DNA from: an uncultured Collinsella sp.
Lineage (GTDB): Bacteria; Actinomycetota; Coriobacteriia; Coriobacteriales; Coriobacteriaceae
Assembly: GCA_900548255.1 (NCBI GenBank)
Contig: URKH01000039.1
Span: 1-19,324, forward strand
Direction: 5' to 3'
Length of the DNA: 19,324 bases
How positions within the stretch are numbered: position 1 is the first letter of the stretch; each line of letters starts with the position of its first letter. The translations under genes were made by a program, and so were the position numbers. Below the pieces are notes generated by a model. That model searched no databases. It was given only the letters and a program-made list of their open reading frames with translations, and had not been told where the DNA came from. Below, piece after piece: positions 6,857 through 14,391 of this stretch.

Positions 6857-6866
6857 CTACAAACGT

Positions 6867-9314
6867 CTATTTCGTCTTGCCGGTAATGAGCGTCTTAAGG
6901 CCTAGGCCGATCAGGCCCAGACCCATACGCACGCGGCCGGGGCGATGGCGCTCGATGGCCTTGGTCTTGCCGGCGGGTTTCTCGCGGCGGGCGCTTGCAT
7001 GGGGCGCGGACTTGACGGTCTGCGGCTGAGGCTGGGGCTGGGGCGCAGGCTCGGGTTCGGATTCCAGGTCGGGTTCAATGACGGTTGCCTGGACCTTCTG
7101 GACCTTGGGAACGTCCGCCTGGGGCTTGGGCTTGGGGCCCAGAACAGGTGCGGATTCCGGTTTTGCTTTGGCGACGGGCTCCGAAGCCACGGCTGCGGAC
7201 TCGGCGTTGCGATAAGCGCGCTCCAACAGGAACTCCTGCGAGTTAAAGGGCTTCTCACCCTCTTTTCGCTCTACGGGAACCCAGGTGCCGTCGCTCGTCA
7301 GGCTACGTGCCTTCACGTTGTCGCGCAGCTGCACGCCCATGTACTCGTGCACCAGCGCGCGGCAGGTGGGGTCGAGCACGGGGAAGGCGATCTCCACGCG
7401 GTGCTCGGTGTTGCGCGTCATCATGTCGGCCGAGCTCAGATAGATCATGTCCGAGTCCACGCCAAAGGCGTAAACGCGTGCATGCTCCAAAAAGCGTCCG
7501 ACGATAGAACGGACATGCACGTTCTCGGTCTTGCCCGGAACGCCGGGCTTGAGGCATGAGATGCCGCGGATGATCATGTCCACGCGGACTCCTGCACACG
7601 ATGCCTCGGCGATCTTGTCGATGACCTCGCGGTCGGTGAGCGAGTTGAGCTTAAAGAACACACGGGCTGGCTCGCCAGCGAGGGCGCGCTGGATCTCGCG
7701 ATCCAGGCCGCGCATGATGAGCGGCTTGAGGCCCACGGGCGCCACGCCCAGGAAGCGGTAATCGCCGCGCAGGTTGCCCAGCGACAGGTTGCGGAAGAAC
7801 AAGTTGGCGTCCTCGCCGATGCCGGGGTGGGCGGTCATGAGCATAAAGTCGCTGTAGAGCTTGGCCGTCTTCTCGTTAAAGTTGCCGGTGCCCAACAGCG
7901 TCAGGCGTGTAAGCGCCATGCCCTCGCGATAGGTGAGCTGGCAGATCTTGGAGTGGCACTTAAAGCCTTCGGAGCCGTAGATGACGGTGCAGCCTGCCTC
8001 TTCCAGACGCTCGGCCCACTCGATGTTGTTCTGCTCGTCGAAGCGGGCGCGGAGCTCCATGAGCACCGTGACCTCTTTGCCGTTCTCGGCGGCATCGATC
8101 AGCGACTCGCACAGGCGGCTTTGCTTGGCCACGCGGTAGAGCGTGATGCGCAGTGAGATGCACTCGGGGTCGTAGGCGGCCTCGTGCACCAGATCCAGGA
8201 AGGGGTTCATAGCCTCATAGGGATAAAAGAGCAGCTTGTCGTGCTGAAGTACCTGCTCGCGGATGGAGCGGGTCATATCGATGGTGGGATTGGGCTGCGG
8301 CTTAAACGGCGTAAAGAGCAGCTCGTTGCGCAGGTGCTCGGGAATCTTGCCCTCGATGCCAAAGACATAGCCCAGGTTGAGCGGGATATCGCAGGTAAAG
8401 ACCGAGCGACGCGGGAGCTCGAGCGCCTTGCGGATAGTCTTGAGCGTCGCTTTTTCGAGTGAGCCCGAGACGGCGAGCACTACCGGCTGCAGGCGCAGGC
8501 GCTTCTTGAGGATACGCTTCATGTGCTGGCGGTAATCCTCTTCCTCCTCGACGCCCTCGCCGTCCGGGTCGATATCGGCATTGCGTGTGACGCGGATGAG
8601 CGCGCGGTCGAGCGGCTTATAGGAGCCAAAGCAGCTGTCCAGGCAGGCGAGGATGACGTCCTCGAGCAGAATGTAGGAGTAGGTGCCGGTGGGCGAGGGG
8701 ATCTCGACCACGCGGTTCATCGAGGCGGGAATCTCGATCAGGCCCAGCAGACTTTCCTCGTCGGTGACGCCGTCCAAGCCGCAGGCCAGGTAGAGCGCGC
8801 CGTTGCGCAGGTTGGGGAAGGGGTGGCGCGGGTCGATCACCAGCGGCGAGATGACCGGCGACACGTAGGCCTGGAAGTAGCGGGTGACAAAGGTGCGCTC
8901 CTCGGGCGTAAGCGAATCGATGCGAGCGCGGTGAACGCCTAGGGTGTCGAGCTTGCCCTCGATGCTCTTAAAGATGGACTCCCATCGGGTAAGGAGCCCG
9001 GGCATTTCGGTCATGACAGCATCGACCTGTTCGGAGGCGGTCATATTGCTCTTGTTGTCGACAGGCTGTTTTTTGAGCTCCGCCAGATCGGACAGGCCGC
9101 CCACGCGCACCATGAGAAACTCGTCGAGGTTAGACTCGAAGATCGACACGAACTTTAGACGCTCGAACAGCGGAACGGTCTCGTCGAAGGCTTCGTCAAG
9201 CACACGGTTATCAAAGCGCAGCCAGCTGAGCTCTCGGTTCTGCGTGTACGAGAAGTCGCGCGGCGGTTTGCGCAGCTTTGCGGCGGCTTGCTTTTTTTCG
9301 ATTTTGCTCGGCAT
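6867..9314 (-). CDS. ppk1: Polyphosphate kinase 1 with Pro-rich C-terminal extension
   Basis: 815 residues from the ATG at 9314 (GGA about 9 nt upstream; ATG at 9320 and GTG at 9359 are alternatives). It reversibly polymerises the gamma-phosphate of ATP into polyphosphate. Visible parts in order: N-terminal domain RELSWLRFDNRVLDEA...ERLKFVSIFESNLDEFLMVRVGG; head domain; then the two PLD-like catalytic domains. These carry the autophosphorylated His in GFKCHSKICQLT, the second His in FLEHARVYAF, and YLSSADMMTRNTEHRVEI. The core ends near residue 700. Residues 706-815 form a tail rich in Pro, Gln, Glu and Lys (PEPAPQPQPQPQ), ending in a basic then Gly/Leu-rich segment (RPGRVRMGLGLIGLGLKTLI). 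Typical PPK1 proteins lack such a tail (about 690-720 residues). The gene is divergent from arcA and is followed by a clear terminator. Confidence 0.95.
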   Translation of the reverse strand: MPSKIEKKQAAAKLRKPPRDFSYTQNRELSWLRFDNRVLDEAFDETVPLFERLKFVSIFESNLDEFLMVRVGGLSDLAELKKQPVDNKSNMTASEQVDAVMTEMPGLLTRWESIFKSIEGKLDTLGVHRARIDSLTPEERTFVTRYFQAYVSPVISPLVIDPRHPFPNLRNGALYLACGLDGVTDEESLLGLIEIPASMNRVVEIPSPTGTYSYILLEDVILACLDSCFGSYKPLDRALIRVTRNADIDPDGEGVEEEEDYRQHMKRILKKRLRLQPVVLAVSGSLEKATLKTIRKALELPRRSVFTCDIPLNLGYVFGIEGKIPEHLRNELLFTPFKPQPNPTIDMTRSIREQVLQHDKLLFYPYEAMNPFLDLVHEAAYDPECISLRITLYRVAKQSRLCESLIDAAENGKEVTVLMELRARFDEQNNIEWAERLEEAGCTVIYGSEGFKCHSKICQLTYREGMALTRLTLLGTGNFNEKTAKLYSDFMLMTAHPGIGEDANLFFRNLSLGNLRGDYRFLGVAPVGLKPLIMRGLDREIQRALAGEPARVFFKLNSLTDREVIDKIAEASCAGVRVDMIIRGISCLKPGVPGKTENVHVRSIVGRFLEHARVYAFGVDSDMIYLSSADMMTRNTEHRVEIAFPVLDPTCRALVHEYMGVQLRDNVKARSLTSDGTWVPVERKEGEKPFNSQEFLLERAYRNAESAAVASEPVAKAKPESAPVLGPKPKPQADVPKVQKVQATVIEPDLESEPEPAPQPQPQPQTVKSAPHASARREKPAGKTKAIERHRPGRVRMGLGLIGLGLKTLITGKTK

Positions 9315-9331
9315 ATGCATCTGTCCGTTCA

Positions 9332-9346
9332 GTCCCCGCAGGGGAC
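9332..9346. other. Small hairpin in the ppk1 leader
   Basis: GTCCCC (9332-9337) and GGGGAC (9341-9346) form a 6-bp stem with a 3-nt loop, about 18 nt upstream of the chosen ppk1 start. It may affect translation initiation, but it is short and could be chance. Confidence 0.3.
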
Positions 9347-9509
9347 GGTTGCCTAACACTATTCACTATTGTCTCAATTTAGTCGACTTGTGGCACGGAC
9401 GTATTGTGCGAACGGTATCTTAACCTACTTCTTACGCTGTCAAGCCATAGAGCTGACGCCCGTCGCGTTGCGAAAAACGGTCTAGATCCTCACTCAACTG
9501 CTGAGTATG

Positions 9510-9550
9510 TGTGAATAAGAATGATAGATAGCTGAATATCATCGAATACA
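9510..9550. promoter_or_regulatory. Candidate tandem ArgR-like half-sites upstream of arcA
   Basis: Two TGAAT pentamers (9512-9516 and 9533-9537) lie exactly 21 bp apart, each followed by AT-rich DNA. In ArgR regulons, ARG boxes are 18-bp imperfect palindromes with TGAAT/ATTCA halves, often paired with a 3-bp gap, which gives this same 21-bp register. The right half-sites (ATGAT, TCGAA) match poorly, so this is suggestive only. It lies in the AT-rich stretch 9420-9790 between ppk1 and arcA, which has no gene. Confidence 0.25.
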
Positions 9551-9784
9551 GGCAGAAACGTAAACAAGCGTCATTTATATACATAAAACCGTTGTAGATA
9601 TGCAATTCTTAATCGAAAGATTGGAGTTGTAATTGCGAATGATTTTTGAGAAAAAAGAGCGTTTACCTTAGAAAAGCTACTTTAGAACGCCGAAGTGCAT
9701 TATGGGGGAATCATATTCGATATACCGTTCATCGAACTTTGTTGACCGTTCGGGGGCGAGGTGGAATTGCGGTTGGAATTTGGA

Positions 9785-9790
9785 TATAAC
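9785..9790 (+). promoter_or_regulatory. Candidate -10 box of the arc cluster
   Basis: TATAAC at 9785-9790 is the best -10 match close upstream of arcA. No good -35 lies 16-18 nt before it (TGGAAT at 9762-9767), which would fit an activator-dependent promoter. TTGACC at 9742-9747 is too far away to pair with it. Confidence 0.35.
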
Positions 9791-9807
9791 TAGAGCTGTC
9801 AGTAAGC

Positions 9808-9855
9808 AGCACCCGTTACGGAAGGGTGCTGAGAGATTCGGCCGAAAGGCCCGAA
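9808..9855 (+). other. Two-hairpin 5' leader of arcA
   Basis: AGCACCC (9808-9814) pairs with GGGTGCT (9824-9830). Then TTCGGCC (9837-9843) pairs with GGCC-C-GAA (9848-9855) around a GAAA tetraloop with one bulged C. The second hairpin ends 9 nt before the AGGAGG at 9864-9869. I could not match it to a known riboswitch. It may stabilise the mRNA or modulate translation. Confidence 0.5.
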
Positions 9856-9871
9856 AGAAAGGTAGGAGGCC

Positions 9872-11113
9872 ATGACGAAAGGTCTGCACGTGCCTTCCGA
9901 GATCGGCAAGCTCAGGAAGGTCTGCCTGCACCGTCCCGGCGACGAGCTCCTCAACCTGCCGCCCGACGAGCTCGAGCGACTCCTGTTCGACGACGTCCCG
10001 TTCCTGGAGGTCGCGCAGCAGGAGCACGACACCTTCGCCCAGATCCTGAGGGACCAGGGCGTGGAGGTGCTCTACCTCGAGAACCTCGTCGCAGAGGTGT
10101 TCGACCAGGTCCCCGGCGCCCGCGCCGAGTTCACCGACCAGTACATCGCCGAGGCAGGCATCCGCGGCCAGCACATGCCGCAGATCGTCCGCGAGAAGCT
10201 GGACTCCATCGAGGACAACCTCGAGTTCGTCAAGAAGACCATGGCCGGCATGACCAAGGCCGAGATCGACATGCCCCTCACGGCGTCCACGACCCTCGAC
10301 TCCCTGGTCAACTCCGAGTCCGAGTCCGACCTGATCATCGACCCGATGCCCAACCTCTACTTCACCCGCGACCCGTTCGCGGTCGTCGGCGAGGGCGTCA
10401 ACCTCAACCGCATGTACTCGGTCACCCGCAACCGCGAGACCCTGTACGGCAAGTACGTCTTCAAGTACCACCCCGACTACAAGGACGTCTCCCTGTACTT
10501 CCGCCGCGACTGCCAGTTCCACACCGAGGGCGGCGACGTGCTGAACATCAACGAGAAGACCCTCGCCGTCGGCATCTCCCAGCGCACCCAGGCGGCCGCC
10601 ATCGACGTCATGGCCCAGAACATCTTCTGGAACTCCGACTCCAAGGTCGAGCGCATCCTGGCCTTCGACATCCCCGTCTCGCGCGCCTTCATGCACCTCG
10701 ACACGGTCTTCACCCAGATCGACGTCGATAAGTTCACGATCCACCCCGCCATCATGGGCACCCTGCGCGTCTACGAGCTGACCGCCGGCAAGAACCCGGG
10801 CGAGGTCAACATCCGCCTGATCGAGGACACCCTCGAGCACGTCCTGGAGGACGCCACCGGCGTCGACCAGGTCAAGCTGATCCCCTGCGGCGGCGGCGAC
10901 CCGATCGCGGCCTCCCGCGAGCAGTGGAACGACGGCTCCAACACCCTGTGCGTCGAGCCCGGCAAGATCTGCGTCTACGCCCGCAACACCGTCACCAACG
11001 ACGTGCTGTACAAGGAGGGCCTGGACCTTCTCGTCGTGCCCTCCGCCGAGCTCTCCCGCGGCCGCGGCGGCCCGCGCTGCATGAGCATGCCCTTCTGGCG
11101 CGAGGACCTCTAA
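9872..11113 (+). CDS. arcA: Arginine deiminase
   Basis: 413 residues, the usual length. It hydrolyses L-arginine to citrulline and ammonia in the cytoplasm, the first step of the ADI pathway. The guanidino-modifying-enzyme core is intact: FDDVPFLEVAQQEHD near residue 40, Asp167 in LYFTRDPFA, Glu219 in FHTEGGDVLNI, His275 and Asp277 in MHLDTVFTQID, and the catalytic Cys403 in GGPRCMSMPFWRED. The start follows GAAAGAAAGGTAGGAGGCC: AGGAGG is only 2 nt from the ATG, while AAAGG is 9 nt away, so either may pair with the ribosome. Codon use is extremely biased to C/G endings (GAC, GTC, CTC/CTG, AAG), more than in the neighbouring regulator and recombinase genes, as in highly expressed genes. Followed by two hairpins and then arcB. 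Confidence 0.97.
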   Translation: MTKGLHVPSEIGKLRKVCLHRPGDELLNLPPDELERLLFDDVPFLEVAQQEHDTFAQILRDQGVEVLYLENLVAEVFDQVPGARAEFTDQYIAEAGIRGQHMPQIVREKLDSIEDNLEFVKKTMAGMTKAEIDMPLTASTTLDSLVNSESESDLIIDPMPNLYFTRDPFAVVGEGVNLNRMYSVTRNRETLYGKYVFKYHPDYKDVSLYFRRDCQFHTEGGDVLNINEKTLAVGISQRTQAAAIDVMAQNIFWNSDSKVERILAFDIPVSRAFMHLDTVFTQIDVDKFTIHPAIMGTLRVYELTAGKNPGEVNIRLIEDTLEHVLEDATGVDQVKLIPCGGGDPIAASREQWNDGSNTLCVEPGKICVYARNTVTNDVLYKEGLDLLVVPSAELSRGRGGPRCMSMPFWREDL

Positions 11114-11125
11114 GTCTTTAACGTT

Positions 11126-11183
11126 CCGGTGCGGTCCCCCTACAACCGCACCGGTTTCGCCCGTCAAACGGGCACCACTTTTT
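11126..11183 (+). terminator. Double hairpin between arcA and arcB
   Basis: The first stem is 10 bp, perfect (11126-11135 with 11145-11154, 9-nt loop). The second is GCCCGT/ACGGGC (11159-11164 with 11168-11173, 3-nt loop), followed after 5 nt by TTTTT at 11179-11183. It could terminate part of the transcripts or protect the arcA mRNA 3' end, making arcA more abundant than arcB. Confidence 0.6.
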
Positions 11184-11214
11184 AGTAATTCACTTTTTCG
11201 AAAGGATACGAACC

Positions 11215-12210
11215 ATGGGTGTTAACCTCTCCGGCCGTAGCTTCCTCAAGCTCCTCGACCTCACCACCGAGGAGATCGAGTACCTGCTCAAGCTCTCCAA
11301 GAACTTCAAGGACATGAAGCGCGCCGGCGTTCCTCACCGCTATCTCGAGGGCAAGAACATCGTCCTGCTCTTCCAGAAGACCTCCACTCGTACCCGCTGC
11401 GCCTTCGAGGTCGGCGGCATGGATCTGGGCATGGGCGTCACCTACCTCGATCCGGGTTCGTCGCAGATGGGCAAGAAGGAGTCCATCGAGGACACCGCCC
11501 GCGTTCTCGGCCGCATGTATGACGGCTTTGAGTTCCGTGGCTTTGCCCAGGACGACGTCGAGGAGCTTGCCGCTAAGTCCGGCGTGCCCGTGTGGAACGG
11601 TCTGACCACCGAGTGGCACCCCACCCAGATGCTCGCCGACATCCTGACCGTCCAGGAGAACTTCAACTACGACATCAAGGGCAAGACCCTCGTCTTCATG
11701 GGCGACTGCAAGAACAACGTCGCTCGCTCCCTCATGGTCGTCTGCTCCAAGCTCGGCATGAACTTCGTGGCCTGCGGCCCCGAGGAGTGCATGCCCGCTG
11801 ACGACGTCATCGAGGCCTGCAAGCCCATCGCCGAGGCCAACGGCTGCACCATCAAGCTGACCACCGACGTCAAGGACGGCGTCACCGGTGCCGACGTTCT
11901 CTACACCGACGTTTGGGTCTCCATGGGCGAGCCCGACGAGGTCTGGGCCGAGCGCATCGCTCAGCTCACCCCGTATCGCGTTACCTCCGAGGTCATGGCT
12001 ATGGCCAACCCGGGTGCCATCTTCCTGCACTGCCTGCCCAGCTTCCACGACACCAACACCACGATTGGCGCCGAGAAGTGCGAGCAGTTCGGCATCACCG
12101 AGCAGGAGGTCACCGACGAGGTCTTCGAGAGCCCCGCTTCCAAGGTCTTCGACGAGGCCGAGAACCGCATGCACACCATCAAGGCTGTCATGTACGCTAC
12201 GCTCAAGTAA
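11215..12210 (+). CDS. arcB: Ornithine carbamoyltransferase (catabolic, ADI pathway)
   Basis: 331 residues, the usual length. It interconverts citrulline plus phosphate and ornithine plus carbamoyl phosphate; placement between arcA and the carrier gene argues for the catabolic direction. The carbamoyl-phosphate motif S57-T-R-T-R61 appears in QKTSTRTRCAFEV. Further conserved parts are HPTQMLADILT, the FMGDCKNNVARSL segment, the ornithine-loop region DVWVSMGEPDEVW, and Cys273 in FLHCLPSFHD. The start is supported by AAAGGA 8 nt upstream. Codon use is highly biased but with more T-ending codons than arcA. Flanked by hairpins on both sides. Confidence 0.97.
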   Translation: MGVNLSGRSFLKLLDLTTEEIEYLLKLSKNFKDMKRAGVPHRYLEGKNIVLLFQKTSTRTRCAFEVGGMDLGMGVTYLDPGSSQMGKKESIEDTARVLGRMYDGFEFRGFAQDDVEELAAKSGVPVWNGLTTEWHPTQMLADILTVQENFNYDIKGKTLVFMGDCKNNVARSLMVVCSKLGMNFVACGPEECMPADDVIEACKPIAEANGCTIKLTTDVKDGVTGADVLYTDVWVSMGEPDEVWAERIAQLTPYRVTSEVMAMANPGAIFLHCLPSFHDTNTTIGAEKCEQFGITEQEVTDEVFESPASKVFDEAENRMHTIKAVMYATLK

Positions 12211-12226
12211 GAGCATCTAGCATCTC

Positions 12227-12262
12227 GCTCGGGGTGCATTGCTGCGCACCCCGAGCACTTTT
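12227..12262 (+). terminator. Hairpin with short T-run after arcB
   Basis: A perfect 11-bp stem (12227-12237 with 12246-12256, 8-nt loop), followed by AC and TTTT at 12259-12262. It is a moderate rho-independent terminator or partial read-through site before the carrier gene. Confidence 0.65.
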
Positions 12263-12357
12263 GTCTGGTAAAAATCTCGCACCGAACGACATGCACGGCA
12301 CGGAAGAGCCGCTTCGGGCGAGATCAGTAAATGATTTATGAAGGGGGGATGAGAACT

Positions 12358-13836
12358 ATGACTGAGACCGCTAAGAAAAAGCGCGGTATGCCTTCATCGT
12401 TCACCATTCTTCTTGCTCTGCTGGCAATCGTCGCGGTTGTTACCGTTATCGTCTCCGGTACGTCCGGTGGCGCGGTTACCGCTGCCCGCTTGAGCGATTT
12501 CTGCACCGCCCCGGTCAAGGGCTTCGCTGACGCTCTGCCCGTCTGCCTCTTCGTTATGATCCTCGGCGGCTTCCTCGGCATGATGACCGAGACCGGCGCC
12601 CTGGACAACGGCATTGCCGTTCTGGTGCAGAAGCTTAAGGGCAATGAGATCATGCTCATTCCCGTGCTGATGCTCATCTTCTCCCTCGGTGGTACCACCT
12701 ATGGTATGTGCGAGGAGACCGTTCCCTTCTACGCCCTGCTCGCCGCTACCATGATGGCTGCTGGCTTCGACCCCATGGTCGGCGCTGCAACCGTCCTGCT
12801 CGGCGCTGGCTGCGGCTGCCTCGGCTCCACGGTTAACCCGTTTGCCGTCGGCGCTGCCGTCGACGCTCTGACCGGCGTTGGCATTGAGGTCAACCAGTCC
12901 ATCATCATCGGCCTCGGTGCCGTCCTGTGGATTGTTACCACCGCCATGTCCATCTTCTTCGTCATGAGCTATGCCAAGAAGGTCAAGGCTGACAAGGGTT
13001 CCACCATCCTTTCGATGCAGGAGCTCAAGGACGCCGAAGAGGCTCACGGCAAGGCTGCTTCCGAGGTTCACAAGGAGGTCAAGCTCACCGGTCGTCAGAA
13101 GGGTGTTCTGATCGCCTTTGCCTTCACCTTCGTCGTCATGATCGTCGGCTTCATCCCGCTGGCCGACCTTAACGAGGGCGTCGCCAACTTCTTCGATGCT
13201 GGCGCTGTCTATGACGCCGACGGTAACGCCATCGTTCAGGGCTGGTCTGCCCTGATCACCGGCCTGCCCATTGGTCAGTGGTACTTCGACGAGGCTTCCA
13301 CCTGGTTCTTCCTCATGGCTGTCCTGATCGGTATTATCGGCGGCCTGTCCGAGAAGCAGATCGTCAACACCTTCATCACCGGCGCTGCCGACATGATGTC
13401 CGTTGTCCTCGTCATCGCCCTCGCCCGTGGTATCTCCGTCCTCATGGCTAGCACCGGCCTCGACGTCTACGTCCTCGACGCTGCCGCCAATGCTCTGGCT
13501 GGCCTGTCCGGCGTGATCTTCGCTCCCATGAGCTTCCTGGTCTACTTCGGCCTGTCCTTCCTAATCCCCTCGACCTCCGGTATGGCTACTGTCTCCATGC
13601 CCATCATGGGGCCGCTGGCTGTTAAGCTCGGCTTCTCGCCCGAGGTCATGGTCATGATCTTCTCCGCCGCCATCGGCGTCGTGAACCTGTTCACCCCGAC
13701 CTCCGGCGCCATCATGGGCGGTCTTGCCCTGGCCAAGATCGAGTGGACGACCTGGCTCAAGTTTGCTCTTAAGCTCATCGTCGCTCTCTCCGTCGTCTGC
13801 GCCATCATCCTGACCGTCGCTTGCGTGATGCTCTAA
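12358..13836 (+). CDS. YfcC-family carrier, probable arginine/ornithine antiporter
   Basis: 492 residues from the ATG at 12358. The G-run at 12343-12348 is 9 nt upstream of this ATG; ATG at 12349 touches the G-run and ATG at 12331 lies before it. A basic N-terminus (TAKKKRG) precedes about 11-12 membrane helices. Recognisable YfcC/ArcD-type (DcuC-like superfamily) segments include LPVCLFVMILGGFLGMMTETGALD, SLGGTTYGMCEETVPFYALL, GAGCGCLGSTVNPFAVGAA and the C-terminal FLIPSTSGMATVSMPIMGPL. A soluble loop (about 215-250) and a stretch near 280-300 interrupt the helices. Its position after arcA-arcB supports arginine uptake in exchange for ornithine, but YfcC proteins are functionally diverse and the substrate is inferred from context. 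It belongs to a different family from the APC-type ArcD of many ADI operons. Confidence 0.85.
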   Translation: MTETAKKKRGMPSSFTILLALLAIVAVVTVIVSGTSGGAVTAARLSDFCTAPVKGFADALPVCLFVMILGGFLGMMTETGALDNGIAVLVQKLKGNEIMLIPVLMLIFSLGGTTYGMCEETVPFYALLAATMMAAGFDPMVGAATVLLGAGCGCLGSTVNPFAVGAAVDALTGVGIEVNQSIIIGLGAVLWIVTTAMSIFFVMSYAKKVKADKGSTILSMQELKDAEEAHGKAASEVHKEVKLTGRQKGVLIAFAFTFVVMIVGFIPLADLNEGVANFFDAGAVYDADGNAIVQGWSALITGLPIGQWYFDEASTWFFLMAVLIGIIGGLSEKQIVNTFITGAADMMSVVLVIALARGISVLMASTGLDVYVLDAAANALAGLSGVIFAPMSFLVYFGLSFLIPSTSGMATVSMPIMGPLAVKLGFSPEVMVMIFSAAIGVVNLFTPTSGAIMGGLALAKIEWTTWLKFALKLIVALSVVCAIILTVACVML

Positions 13837-13851
13837 GTACCCCTTGGGTAC
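13837..13851 (+). other. Palindrome directly after the carrier stop codon
   Basis: GTACCC (13837-13842) and GGGTAC (13846-13851) form a 6-bp stem with a 3-nt loop, starting on the base after the stop codon. It is the first of a chain of hairpins in the 555-bp gap 13837-14391. Confidence 0.5.
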
Positions 13852-13901
13852 CCCACGGAAACCATGACGATCCTGTAAAGGATCACCTGGTCATCGTCTG
13901 T

Positions 13902-13922
13902 CCGGTGGGGTAACCCCACCGG
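13902..13922. repeat. 9-bp-arm hairpin with TAA loop
   Basis: CCGGTGGGG (13902-13910) and CCCCACCGG (13914-13922) are exact complements with a 3-nt loop. No T-tract follows. A weaker CCTCCCG/CGGGAGG stem follows at 13943-13965. Confidence 0.65.
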
Positions 13923-13977
13923 TAGACTCCTACCTTTAGCCTCCTCCCGTTCCGTGCGCGGGAGGGGGCGCACTTAT

Positions 13978-14004
13978 GTTGCGCGGTTCTACGAACCGCG
14001 CAAC
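13978..14004. repeat. 11-bp-arm hairpin GTTGCGCGGTT
   Basis: Positions 13978-13988 and 13994-14004 are exact reverse complements with a 5-nt loop. It lies 43 bp before the bidirectional-looking terminator in the carrier to UPF0371 gap. No gene is visible here. Confidence 0.7.
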
Positions 14005-14046
14005 CAGTTGACGCTGCGCGCCGCCCAGGACGACAATTTGTCATTC

Positions 14047-14087
14047 AAAAGGCAAGGCATGACCAAAAGGTCTATGCCTTGCCTTTT
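14047..14087. terminator. Strong terminator downstream of the arc cluster
   Basis: The left arm AAAAGGCAAGGCAT plus GACC (14047-14064) pairs with GGTC-T-ATGCCTTGCC plus TTTTT (14069-14087) around a 4-nt AAAA loop with one bulge. A-run and T-run flank the stem, so it could act on both strands. It ends the arc cluster 210 bp after the carrier stop. The rest of the gap to 14344 has no gene; a 12-nt direct repeat CATTGTTGGTGC occurs at 14149 and 14221. Confidence 0.8.
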
Positions 14088-14344
14088 TCATGCCAACTTG
14101 TACGTCCTGGACGGCGCTCGCTGTCCGTCCTCTGCCTGCGGCGCTTTCCATTGTTGGTGCAGGGGCGCTTTGCCTACTCTGGCGGGCTTTCGCTGGCTTA
14201 TGCTCAACCTGCGACGTTTTCATTGTTGGTGCTGAGTGCCTTGTTTCCCGTTCCAAATGAGCCACCCCGGGTCCCCGGCGGTTGCGGTGGGCGTGTTTGG
14301 TTGGTGCCTGTTGATGGCCTGGGCATCGGGGGGGCAGGCTCCGT

Positions 14345-14350
14345 TATAAT
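14345..14350 (+). promoter_or_regulatory. Candidate -10 box of the UPF0371 gene
   Basis: A perfect TATAAT lies at 14345-14350, 41 bp upstream of the start codon. There is no clear -35 at 16-18 nt spacing. ACGGGACGGGAG before the ATG supplies the ribosome binding site. Confidence 0.45.
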
Positions 14351-14391
14351 CGCGTAGGAACTTAATTTACGAAACGGGACGGGAGCCATAC

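Noticed and set aside
9808..9870. TPP riboswitch upstream of arcA, suggested by GGGTGCTGAGAG
   Set aside because: Only the CTGAGA-like piece is present; the conserved second THI-box half is missing and the gene is not thiamine-related.
9677..11167. 496-residue minus-strand open frame opposite arcA
   Set aside because: It is an Asp/Val/Gly/Leu-rich mirror of strongly C/G-biased codons. arcA on the plus strand has a complete active site.
13954..14357. Open frames of about 90 residues between the carrier and UPF0371 genes
   Set aside because: They run through hairpins and a terminator, lack ribosome binding sites and have no recognisable motif.
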